This document shows, in pieces, positions 1-10,493 of a stretch of DNA of 64,000 nucleotides. Source of the stretch: Lepas anatifera (lineage: Eukaryota > Arthropoda > Thecostraca > Lepadidae); contig JAOTON010001603.1 in assembly GCA_034440635.1 (NCBI GenBank), positions 278,591 through 342,590 on the forward strand, given 5' to 3'. The stretch's first letter is position 1. The number at the start of each line of letters is the position of its first letter. The position numbers were made by a program, and so were the translations under genes. A model generated the notes under the pieces. The model was given only the letters and a program-made list of their open reading frames with translations, did not search any database and had not been told where the DNA came from.

Positions 1-3000
1 GAGACAAAAAAGGTATCATTGTGAGGCTGCTATGATTGAGTTCCTGAAAACGCAACATGCGATATACATCCGAACTGCACATTGGGCCCTTTGCAACATG
101 TTTTCATAACTTTTCGTCACGACGTCTTATTCTTGTCAAGTCAAACATCTACATCCCCTTTTCGGACTGGACAAAAAAGGATCATAATGACAGACAACGA
201 TGATTTATTTAGAATCACGACACAAATTCTGTATTAACCCTCGCCCCACCGGGGGGCATCGATGGCCCCCTAAGGTTTTTCCGGGATAGCAGAAAAACGA
301 CGAGGCGCAGCACCGCGGTTGAGGACTCTATCTCTCACTGCATCATTTTCCCATCATCCCTGAAATTTTTACCCCGGGTCACCCAAGGTCAGGTCACCAG
401 ACGAGGTCAACCAAGGTCACCTCACTTCACCTTTAGAGCTCTGTAAGAGCTACATTTCAAAGTCGATCGATTTGAAACTTCCTACACTTCATGACCCCTC
501 CAGGGTCTACAAGGTGTATATCCGGGATTTTTCGATTTCGTGCCCTGAGGTCAGGTCACGAGGCGACCTCTCCCATTGGAAAAGCATAGGGGAAAAGCTA
601 TTTCATGATATAAAAGCCACAAAAATGATTGCAAATACTCAGACTGCTCAGAACAACGTTTTTGGGCACCCTTTCACGGATCCCAGGGGTCATATTTACC
701 CTTTGACTTTTCCAAGGTCATCCAAGGTCACCAGAGGTCAAAAACAGTATTTTGACAATAACTTTTTACCTAATTGAGCTAGAGCGGTGAAACAAACACC
801 ATCGTGTTTGCCTTGTCACTGGCTTTCATTTCATATACGGCAAGGCCACTTTTTGACCTTTCGTAACCTTAGGTCACGAGGTGACCTCTGGCGGTCAAAC
901 CACTGGCGGGAGGTCTTTACGTTCCGCATAGCGGAAAAAGTTCAGGAAATTTGGTATCAAATGTACTTTACCAGGCCTCAATAGCTCTAATGACAAGAGT
1001 TATGCCCAGTTTGCTTAATCATTGCATATTTGAGTGAAAATAGCCGATCTTGACCTAATTTGACCTCTGGAGGTCAAACCATTGACCTGAGCACTAAAAC
1101 ATGTGAAGTAATTTCTTACTGAATTCACGCGAGCTTTCTATTGCACTTTGCAGATTTGCGCTAACGCCCATATTTTCGGAGTTAGAGGGGGGCCATCGAT
1201 GCCCCCCGGTGGGGCGAAGGTGGCGCCGGACCCCCGGTGGGGTGCGGGTTAAGTGCATTTCAATGCTTAGATACTTGGTCACCGCAAGGGATACCGTACC
1301 CCTGCACTCTGCAGTCTTTGCCTTATTCCGTTGGTTTTTGTTTTGCATCCGTTGAGGTTGGCATGTGGGCAGTGTCAGATCCAGGACTTAATTGGGGGGG
1401 AGGCTAGAGATCTCGAGCCTCCCCGGCCATCGTCTCAGATCATCATCCGCTTACGTGTTAACTATAGACACTCGGACCTTTCGGAGGGGCTTGAGCCCCC
1501 AGCTCGGAACTGCCACAGACTTCGGCAATATTCCAGCCGCCACTGCACGTGGGCATTATGGTGTCACCACTTCACTGCAAACGCAACGATAAGAAAAACT
1601 GAATGGATTCCTCATTAGTAAAGAGCGAAGCTTTCGGTTATTTATTAGCAGATTTCGTCAGCGTGTCCGGTATAGAACGCGATAGGTAATCGGATCGAAT
1701 AAGATTCATACTTCATTCGATTACCAAGAGGCGTCGCCACCGGGTGGTCTGAGCCCTCCCCTGCCCTCGAAACGTAGGGGCCGATCCCCCCAATTTTAGT
1801 AGGATTTATTGTTGAAATGTCTGATTTTAGGACGAAAATGATCCCTTTTGCTATTTTCATGACAATGCACTGGTGTTTGATACCACAGGGTAGACCTTCC
1901 TTATCTAGGGTCCTTGTCATAGCATTGCCTTACACGGGATTGACCAAACATAGAGATAGACAGACATTAAACTGTGGTGAAAACACACACTTTTGGAGAA
2001 TCGTTCCAGCTAAATTTTGTTTTGTACATTAGATCATGATGAATCTGAACATAGTACTCAGAAATGTCACAGACTTTGGCAATATTCGACGGATTTCTAT
2101 TTTATACTGCTCCAATTTTACCGTTTGAACTTATTTCCCGTTCCGGTTTACAAAGTTCATAAATGGATGAGACACTACCTTATTTGAAATTTCTAGACAA
2201 AGTAAATCAGTTGAAACGTGTCGGTGATCAATAAAATATACCCTTAATGAGTTATCCGAAGTTTAATTTTCTGTTTGCTGTTTCTGAATTATTTGCTGAG
2301 TACAATATTGTGTGGCAAAAGTTTTTTCCGCTGCGAGACACCCGCGTAACAGTCGTCCCTTACGGGTGTAGGACTGCGGTAGGAGCGCTCAAGGATGTAT
2401 TCGATTATTCAGGCTATTACAATTTTGCACCAACTACAATTTAAATGCGAAATCCTTATACTTTGACCATGCAGAACCTATCGGCCTGGCATATCAAATC
2501 AGCATAACTCGGGTCTTATTGGAGGAGGTGTTGCAATTCTTGTCGTGTGTGGATAGCTTTTTCAATCTACCGCGTGAAGGTTTGTTGAGTTGTGTTGAGT
2601 TGTGAGTCGTTCATGGAGCTATTCTATTTCGTATAAATTATTCAATTTTAGCAAAAATAAAAGATGAAACACGAGGAATACACATTTCTGCCTGACTTGG
2701 GTCTTAACCTTCTGCGTCGGATGTTATAGCACAATACTTTGGGAAATACTGTCCGTGAGGGAATATAAGCGAACACCTTCCTAAACCCAAGAAACACACA
2801 ACAGTTTATCCAATCTCTTCTTCCTGCGAAGCATTGAGAGCCTGTCTGCCGAACTCAGCTGAAAGTTATCATTGTCCCTCAAAATAGGCTTCGGTGTCTG
2901 ATAAGCCGGAGCCCCTCTTGTGGAATTGTATCCTTCACAGGGCTTTGCATCTGATGTGAATGCCTCTGCCACATGTCCGCACGTGGGATTCGTATTCCCA

Positions 3001-3616
3001 GCGTGTATGAATAGGTCGTTGGCAAACCACGACGTTGAACAGTGACGGCTTTCTAAAGACCCGTTTTTCTTCTCTTCTGCTTATCTAGAAATCTTCTGTT
3101 GCTTATATTTACATACAGTGGTTCTGATTTGTTATTAGCACTCACCCCGGTGGTTTTCGTCAGCTCTGAGCGCTGTCTTAGGTAGCCATATACTCTTTGA
3201 GAAAAAAACTAATGGTGGAAGTAGGAAAGAAGGGTTCACCAACAAAAGCCACTTTTTTCGGAGGGATTGAAATCTGACTCGAGGAGTTAGGTTGAAGGAC
3301 CAGTGACTAAGGTCAGGGTGGAATATGTATTCCTAGTGCTCTTTCAGATTCTTCCCATAAAAATAATGACTTGAACTAAGTAGCAATCCCATAAGCTCGG
3401 TACAATTACTGAAATATTTAGGCGACAAATGACCGAACCCGCAAGCAAGGCCAGCTTGCTAAGTTCTAGTGTGCATATGGGGACATGGGCTGGCCTAAAA
3501 ACACTGAGAAGTTAACCCATCTCGTCTAAACATTGCTGCAGTTAGATCTGCCCCTGTTATCAGTGTCTCTACATCGTAATTGTAACGCGCTGAGTCGTGT
3601 GACCCGTGCTCGGCAG
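1..3616. other. Intron of SDR16C-like copy A (upstream of exon 3)
   Basis: This stretch should be the intron before exon 3 of copy A; exons 1 and 2 are not visible here and are presumably left of the window. It holds one TTAA-bounded element (238-1248). From 1253 to 3616 I see no convincing exon, RNA gene or repeat; the short open frames have no recognisable domain and no paired splice sites. Confidence 0.6.
238..1248 (+). mobile_element. TTAA-bounded AGGTCA-rich element, family 1, copy A
   Basis: A 1,011-bp element with TTAA on both sides (234-237 and 1249-1252). The left end begins CCCTCGCCCCACCGGGG and the right end finishes with the inverted match CCGGTGGGGTGCGGG. Inner copies of an ATCGATGGCCCCC-like palindrome sit near each end (about 256 and 1195). 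A TTAA duplication with CCC..GGG ends is the hallmark of piggyBac-type insertion; the assignment to piggyBac is inference because no transposase is present. The interior carries many AGGTCA/TGACCT hexamers, including AGGTCA-n5-TGACCT near 872. Short open frames inside do not look coding. Other copies lie at 22966, 31527, 38843 and 43406. Confidence 0.85.
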
Positions 3617-3727
3617 GTGTCGATTCTGGTCAACAACGCTGGCATCGTGACTGGCAAGAGTCTGCTGGATATCCCCGACCATCTCATCACCAAGACCATG
3701 GAGGTCAACGTGCTCGCCCATTTCTGG
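3617..3727 (+). CDS. SDR16C-like dehydrogenase copy A, exon 3
   Basis: This 37-codon exon reads [20 protein letters not shown] through to HFW. It carries the NNAG motif that lines the cofactor pocket of classical short-chain dehydrogenases, and its wording is typical of SDR16C enzymes (retinol / 17-beta-hydroxysteroid dehydrogenases of the ER and lipid droplet). The acceptor is CTCGGCAG before 3617 and the donor GTGAGA follows 3727; both junctions are phase 0. It joins in frame to exon 4 at 5618. The exon differs from exon 3 of copy B (45518-45628) at one base that I can see, and about 130 bp of the downstream intron is also alike, showing a recent duplication or conversion. Exons 1-2 of this copy lie outside the window. 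Confidence 0.93.
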
Positions 3728-4726
3728 GTGAGAGCGGTTGTTTCCTCTGCGTTGGTGTGTCTATGAGGCCGCGCAGCCCACCGTTCCATTGCCTGGCTAA
3801 TCGCGGTCCGCTGGTGCCCGTGTGGTGTGGGCGGCGTCATGGGTGTATTCCTGACTAACGTGATCATGAAGTGAGTTGGTAACAGCTCTCAAGTATAGGG
3901 CACTCTACCACACGCGCACCACGGTCGCAACCTGGCTAGTAAAGTATGCCATGGTTAGGAAAATACAGATCCAACCCGGTACACCTGCAAAGTTTTTCCA
4001 TCAAATCCAAGCCTGTCTGTTTACAAATCACGGTTATCAATTCCTGTCTGATCCACGTTCGTATGCCACTCGATGGTCCCGGGCTAGGTGCACAACGGTT
4101 TGGATGTATCAATGCTTTTCACCAAAAAGGCTACAACAGTCATGCTGACAGGCTTGGAGAAACGTGTTTGCATAAGAGCTCTCTGAAGAAGAAATCATCT
4201 CGGATGAAGCCGTCCTGAACAGGAGTTGGATTTGGTAGTTTATAGAGTGTAAGTAAAAGTTCTGTCGCGATAATCAAATGGTGTTTATACAAGAAGTGCA
4301 ACCAATTATTCCTACTTCGATTTCATCAATATAGAACATATGCAATGCGTTTCTATGAAGTGCATCGTTTAGCCCCTGCCCTTAACTTGTTTTGCAACTT
4401 CAATGACACCTAATGTTGTCTGCAGCTGAATGAGTTTTCGCTCAGGGCCGATTACAGCATTAAATTCACATTCCAAATTCGGGTTGCCCCCTTGAGCGTG
4501 GAAAATATTAGTATAAATGCAACTGGAATATAACAGTCTTGCATAATTTTTATGTCTAGTAAATATTTATGTATCAGAAAAGTTCAAGTTGAGAAAATAA
4601 CTAACTTTCCCGCCTTTCTTTTTTGCTATCTGCGACGACTTATCATACAAACTGCCGCTGTAGCTGTAATATCAGCTGCTGAACTTTTGTTTGGATCAGT
4701 GTTGTGTTCCTGCATGTGGGAGAAAA

Positions 4727-5111
4727 CAGTGGCGGATCCAAGAGGGGAAAGGCATTTGCCCCCCCCAACGGAAAAGCTTGAGGCAAAACTGTTTTTGCCC
4801 CCCCCACCCCCAAGTGATCGACCTCCTTTTCTCTCCCTCCTTTTTAGTTTATAAGCAAGATTTTGGTACCTGAACTCTCAACTCCAAACATAACCAGTTA
4901 TGTTTAGTGTAAATATTAGGCCTTGGATTGGAAAAAGGATCTCGAGCCCATCTTTTTCACCTCGTGACGTTTTTTTGCTTTCGTCTCAAATACCCCAAAT
5001 TTTTTATCGGCAAGTGATATTGTAGCGCAGCTTTCACGGTGTGCCTTTTTTGCTTTTGGACTTTTGACTTTGGTTTGCCCCTCTCAAACCGACCGGCTAG
5101 ATCCGCTACTG
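4727..5111. mobile_element. Small non-autonomous hAT-like element
   Basis: This 385-bp element begins CAGTGGCGGATC and ends GATCCGCTACTG, an imperfect inverted repeat. It is flanked by GGAGAAAA (4719-4726) and GAAGAAAA (5112-5119), a 7-of-8 match. An 8-bp duplication and a CAGxGGCGGAT end fit non-autonomous hAT elements. The interior has C-rich runs near 4760 and 4800 and no credible gene. It lies in the intron between exons 3 and 4 of copy A. Confidence 0.72.
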
Positions 5112-5617
5112 GAAGAAAACAATATCTGCCAGGCTGATGATGGTGAAAGACCATTCTTTTACACATATGTACCTATATTCCGGTCCCTTTCAAAAATTGG
5201 TAACAATAGACATTCCTATATGGATGTATATCTACATGTGTCTATTTACTTGAAGGTCCGTCGAAATTGAAGTAAGACGGTATAGTATTAGATTCGAGCA
5301 TTGGCTCATATTATTTTCAGACTCAGTTGAAACATGCTCCATGATTGAAGGAGCACGCATTTGACTTAATGCGTTGTATTTCCCCTCCCTGCTGACCCCA
5401 TCTCACAGCTGAACATGATGCGCTCTTGCAGCGGTGGAATTGTGTTTATTTGTTTGGGAACTATGGCTTGTAACGTTCCCCTCCCCCCTCCCCCACCCTC
5501 CATGTGGGTCCCGATTCTCCTTACCTAATACTTATTCACATCTCCCCTTCTGGGCAGGGTACACCCTGACCCAGCTCCCTTCCCACCAGAAGTGAACGCT
5601 CTGTGTGGCCTCGGCAG

Positions 5618-5779
5618 ACGTGCAAGGCTTTCCTGCCGGACATGCTGAAGGCTGGGAAGGGTCACGTGGTGAACATCGCCTCTCTGGCGGGCATGTCAGG
5701 CTTGAGTCGCCTCACCGACTACTGCGCCTCCAAGTTCGCCGCCGTCGGCTTCCACGAATCCCTCACTGCCGAGCTGCTG
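5618..5779 (+). CDS. SDR16C-like dehydrogenase copy A, exon 4 (active site)
   Basis: This 54-codon exon begins [19 protein letters not shown] and ends ESLTAELL. It contains the catalytic Ser (NIAS, residue ~173 of the full protein) and the DYCASK block with Tyr ~186 and Lys ~190. The 13-residue Ser-Tyr spacing is that of classical SDRs, in which Tyr and Lys drive NAD(P)-dependent oxidation of an alcohol. The acceptor is CCTCGGCAG before 5618 and the donor GTGAGAG follows 5779; both are phase 0, so it joins exons 3 and 5 without changing frame. All catalytic residues are intact, so this copy looks functional. No copy-B counterpart is visible in the window. Retinol or a hydroxysteroid is the likely substrate by family; the sequence alone cannot decide. 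Confidence 0.94.
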
Positions 5780-6449
5780 GTGAGAGAAATGACGCCAGTG
5801 TTACACATGTTTCGGTATTGATATGATTTTTTCATACGGCCCGAGAGCCCTGTATTTACCTAACATCTCACAACTTGGTGTTGATATGTTAGAGCCTGCA
5901 GTGTTTCTTTAGTTGGGATTTTATGTCGACGGGCACCATGAGCTCGCAGTTGGGGTGCTGAATTATTTCTCCCCGGCCTGCTCTTGATTTCGACTGAATC
6001 TGAAAGGAAAAGGGTGAATTCAACAATAAAAAAATCCTATTAGATATTGGCTTTACAGGTTGTGGCATGCAGTAAGGTATGGATGAACGGTTCAGTGAGA
6101 CCCTCGCTCGGATCGCCCACGTTTTGGTTATGCTGTGACTCTCGGAGTAGATATGTATGCACATGCAAAACTTTTTTGATTTCATGAAGAAATTGTTGGA
6201 GGTTACTGGTTAATAGCCATGCAATGACTATAGGCAAGCAACTGGCTCATCATGCAGGATGAAACAGTTAAGGTAAAATTGAAACCAGCTCAACGAATAT
6301 CGAATGCTTTATCTGGCTACTGTGTTACCTGCCGCCTTCACCCAAAGTTAATACTATTTTTTAATTGATCCGAAATTTTGTTCTTTATTTGTCGGCAAAC
6401 CGGACAAGTTTTACTCGAGCCAGCGATTTTACCCGTTCTAACTAGCTTC

Positions 6450-6865
6450 GGGGCGCATAGTGCAGTGTTAGATCTAGCACCTGGCTTCTGAGCCAGAGGT
6501 CTCGGGTTCAAGGCCCGGTGGGGTGTCTGGATAAATACAACCGAATTCCCAAAAAACAACTCCAGCAGGATAGAGTTGGCTACGCCGCACGACCCTGGCA
6601 GTTGGTTCGTCGTTAACACTTTAACCCCCCCAACAGTAGTGTGCTGCGCAGTGGTAGGGGCGGGAGAGACTGGATATCCTCGGCTTTGTCTCAACAGGCC
6701 ACACCTGGTGTCGGAACTGCGTAGTAGAATACGAGTGTTCCCCTCCGACTTTTCCAACTCGTATGCTTCCCGTGGTCACCTGTAAGGTCCACTTGATCAA
6801 ACTGATGTTAGCCTCACTAGGCCTGAGGAGCTGGCTGCCATTATAAACTGAACGGTGCCGGCGTT
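6450..6865 (+). mobile_element. tRNA-derived SINE
   Basis: The first ~75 bases resemble a tRNA. They show an A-box-like TAGTGCAGTGTTAGA, an anticodon arm CTGGC-TTCTGAG-CCAG giving anticodon CTG (Gln type), and a B-box-like GGTTCAAGGCC. Pairing of the acceptor stem is imperfect, so a true tRNA gene is unlikely. About 340 bases of non-tRNA body follow (through about 6865), as expected of a SINE. The right boundary is approximate; no clear tail or target duplication was found. It lies in the intron between exons 4 and 5 of copy A. Confidence 0.6.
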
Positions 6866-7557
6866 GTACCGAATGAGGTTCAAACAACTTTTTGTGTGGA
6901 TATGTGACTAGTTAGTACCGTTCTTCCGGTCAACGCAAACGGGACCGACAAAAACATGAACAACAATCTGGAAGTGCTGGTGGGCGTTTGTGCGCATTGT
7001 TGTTCAGTGCGCTACATTTACCACGGATACGTGAGCAGCCTCAGTACGGTATCGATCGCGGGAACGACCCAATCGACTCATGTATCTGGGTGTCTGATAC
7101 GGTTCTGCCACTACGTCCTGGTCCTCTAAAAGGACCATGAGGCTAGTCCGTACCATTTGGCAATGTTTGAATTAATATACAATATTTTCGTTCGATGTCT
7201 GTGAATTGACCATGAATTATTTTTAGAAATGACAGAAAATGTGTTTTATAAGCTTACATGCATGTTTCAATCGAATAAAATGGATTCGCTTCTTACAACG
7301 GTAGCTTCCGCGTCGTCTGATTTCGTCTGGACTGCGTCACTTTGAGTCTGGACGTAACAGTGCGTACTGCAGGTCTTGGCAGCGAGACTCCTCGTGTATT
7401 CCGGGAAACTGGGTTCCGATTCTTGCACAAGCAAGTAACTGGATCTCCATCGGAAGTAAAGCTCTGTCATGTCTACAACTTACAGCTTTGGTCATGTTTA
7501 CAACTTAGGGAACCAAAAGCTGGCTAGCTCCCAATTAGAAACATGTAGTCATCAGTG

Positions 7558-7799
7558 CATATGCGGATCCAGGATTGCCGAACAGGGGAGTAACCCATAG
7601 CAGGGGGGCACCACTTTTGGGCGGCAAACCCTATCAGGTAGGTGCCAGATCGTATCGTGGTGGTCCGATACTCGAATCCTGGGGGAGAACGACATTTAAG
7701 GAGGCGCTATTGACCTTTAAGGGGGAGCTACGACCATGTCAGGGAGCACCGAGGGTCGATTGGGGGCAAGTTTCCCCGGGGTTCCTGGATCCGCCTATG
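7558..7799. mobile_element. MITE with GCGGATCCAGGA inverted ends
   Basis: About 242 bp lie between CATATGCGGATCCAGGA at the left and its inverted counterpart TCCTGGATCCGCCTATG at the right. The interior is GC-rich with no domain. A relative with the same ends sits at 28973-29237. No clear target duplication was found, so the superfamily is undecided; the GGCGGATCCAG core recalls hAT-type ends. Confidence 0.55.
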
Positions 7800-8392
7800 G
7801 CTGGGCATCTTCGCACCGAGTTTGCTTAGCACCTTAACTGGAGCGGGTCTGACACTAAAGCGCGCTGCAACTGGGGGGTTGGGGGTGGGGAGACCTCCCT
7901 AAGATCTTGAAAGTGAGGTGGGTAAGAAAAACGCTCGCTTCGGGTTATATTCGCTGTGGTGATCTACATTACTGGGAGGGTTCATGTATCGGGGTCAAAC
8001 GAGTTATCAAGGTCAAATATTAGGCATGCGGGGGACCTTTTAGAACCTGCCGGAATTGTTTAGAAATAGGCTACAGCCAACTAAAAAAGAACTTGAACGT
8101 TTTTACCTTCCAGCTTTTTCAATGAACGTTTTGAAATACCACCTGCCTTCGACACAGTTGTGCTCATAGACCAGTCAAACTCACTTGCCACCTGGTCTGG
8201 GGCCTCGTATGCGTTGTACCTCCCAGGCGGAGCCGAAGATTTGCCACTTTACTTACCTCAGTCGGCTAGCCTTGAATTACACTCATTCATCACCCAAATC
8301 GAAGTATGGTTTCACACTTGGGTGCATCATAGTGATCCGGTAGTTCATTGATTGTAGAAGAGGTCTTTGCTTTCACGCTCTCCTTGTTTCAG

Positions 8393-8475
8393 TCTGACGG
8401 CCACGGGGACATCAAGACCACCTGTATTTGCCCCTATTTCATCAACACTGGCATGTTCGCCGGAGCGCAGTCCAG
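8393..8475 (+). CDS. SDR16C-like dehydrogenase copy A, exon 5
   Basis: This 83-bp exon translates as SDGHGDIKTTCICPYFINTG followed by MFAGAQS. The CPYFINTGMF block is the conserved segment after the catalytic region of SDR16C enzymes, where Pro and Thr contact the cofactor. A pyrimidine-rich acceptor (CTCCTTGTTTCAG) precedes 8393 and the consensus donor GTGAGTG follows 8475. The exon ends two bases into a codon (AG), completed by the first G of exon 6 to give Arg. The intron to exon 6 is only 178 bp, the shortest in this gene. Confidence 0.93.
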
Positions 8476-8653
8476 GTGAGTGTCTGGGAAATGCTGGCCA
8501 TGGAGCGTTTAATGTCCCATAGAAGGTCACTGGCTTAGAACATCGTCAATGTGTAGAATCAAAGAAACGGCGCTATTTGGGGCTTGGCACGAATCCCGCT
8601 AGCGGCGGCTATAGGCACGAGCCTCAGCGGTTGACTGCGGTGGTCTTGGACAG

Positions 8654-8770
8654 GTTCATCCCCTTCTTGGAGCCGGAATATGTGGCGGACAGGATTGTGA
8701 CAGCAATCCTGCTGAACGAGCCTCACGTCATCATTCCAGGCCGGCTGATTGGCCTCTTCTTCCTGAAGCT
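8654..8770 (+). CDS. SDR16C-like dehydrogenase copy A, exon 6
   Basis: This 117-bp exon gives RFIPFLEPEYVADRIVTAIL then LNEPHVIIPGRLIGLFFLK. The LEPEYVADRIV segment and the hydrophobic VIIPGRL..LFFLK stretch match the C-terminal substrate-loop and membrane-associated part of SDR16C proteins. The acceptor is CTTGGACAG. The exon ends with CT before a consensus GTGAGT donor. Reading through would stop at once (CTG TGA, 8769-8774) and truncate the protein, whereas splicing to 25016 restores Leu and a typical C-terminus; splicing is therefore preferred. Confidence 0.92.
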
Positions 8771-10438
8771 GTGAGTTTCGCTGAATCGCGCATCCGCTGG
8801 GAATTCCGGTCACTGGGGCAGAAACCTGCAAAAAGTGACGTTCGAAAAAAACTCCGAAAAACCTCGAAAACCTGTAAATAAAAGTGAACGCCGTGCTGGA
8901 TGAGGCGCGTCGAAATTTGGGTGAGTGTTAATCTTGGCAAGCCTAAGAGGTCAGCACTGAACAATATTTTTGCATCCGTACCATCGCTTTCCGTTGAAAT
9001 CTGGCCCATCCCAGGTCGTCCCTAAGATTTTACCGTATAGGTCCTGTTCTGCCCCGTTCTGCTCTTTTTTTAATTACATTTTCATTTATTTTGTTTTTTC
9101 TCAAAACTGCACTTAATATGATACCTTTTAGGCGTTGATTCCATCTGGCATTCAATTCAGATGTTCGATTTAAGCGTTTGGTTGACAATTTCAAATTGTA
9201 GAATTGAAGGCTAGTCTGTAAACATGGCAAAATTTTAATGGGATTTCGTTGTTGCAGCCCTTAGATGTATCTTGCTTGGGACACCTTGTTCAGCGGCTTT
9301 GACAAGGGAAGGAAAGGTGGAGTAGATACAGAATGTAGGGAAATATTGTGGTTTCAAATTAAACAATTTATGTTGGAGATAACTCTGATGTGGACATTAA
9401 AAAGGGTGAGTGGGAAATTTTGCAAGGGTAATAATGGTCACTCATTCTGTAAAATTCTGCCCCATTATCTAACTGCCCTATTTACATGGTAAATAGTAAA
9501 TATTCCTTTACACTTATGGAATCGCAAAATGTCCCTTTATGCTTTGGTATTCAGCAATGCTGCCAGCCTGCCTATTTCACCTGCAGCTTTGAGGAGGCAA
9601 ACAGGTGACAATTCTTGGAAGAAAGCAAAGCAACATTATTTGAGCTAACATAACTCGGTAGGCGGAACGAGGGCTGAAACCTAATTTTGTAGTCCTCTAT
9701 TAATAGACACGTGCCTCAACATTTCAATGTTGAGAGAGCAGGGACCTAAACATGGCTTTTCAACTTTTCATTGTAGATTTGTCTTGCGTGAATAGGCATT
9801 GCTAAGTAAGCTAAAACAAAATATGTATGACAGAATTCTTCAGGAGCACACCGAAGAGAGACGCCAGATATATTAGCAGGGTTTTATTCGAGCTTTTTCG
9901 TCAAAATACATGCAGAAATATGGTGCCCGCTAATTTTAGAGGACTCCGAAGAAGTGATAACTCTGTTTCTCGTCTTTTATAGGTAAAAACACCCAAACCT
10001 GAGCCTTGCAGAAAATGTAAAGCATAATGTTGTATTCGGCATTCAGAGCAGGCGCTCCTGCACCACACCTGGGATAAGTCTACACTCATGATGCTTGATC
10101 GAAGCCTGGATAACGATACATTTTAGTGTGAATATCAGCAGGCCAACACACGCACCGCATTCGATTCCCTTAGTTCCGTTTGAGGTCAGGTACGGAACGT
10201 AGGTGGCAGCACCAAAGTGAGCTCGGTTTCGGATTCTGTCACTAGCGTCACTGTCTCTGCCCTCAATCAAGACATTTTCGCATCTAAATTTTTGCCCTCG
10301 TCCATATCATGTACACTTGAGTTCTTTGTTTATGCACATATGTTTCGTGCGGTGTCGAGCCCTTCACACGCCCAGCTATGCGTAATACAAGCGCCACAGC
10401 CGGCCACGCCACAAGTACCTGCACATGTGTACGTTAGG

Positions 10439-10493
10439 CTATGTATGTATGTATGTATGTATGCATGCATGCATGCATGCATGCATGCATGCA
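10439..10493. repeat. (TATG)n/(CATG)n microsatellite
   Basis: A run of about 55 bp of TATG units changes into CATG (GCAT) units. It lies in the large intron of copy A. Confidence 0.95.

Noticed and set aside
6450..6524. Functional tRNA-Gln gene
   Set aside because: Acceptor stem pairing is poor and the sequence continues as a SINE body.
9241..9320. Possible SDR terminal exon near LAWDTLFSGFDKGRK
   Set aside because: The upstream frame meets a stop (TAG at 9262) before any acceptor in the right phase; the exon at 25016 fits phase and conserved ending far better.
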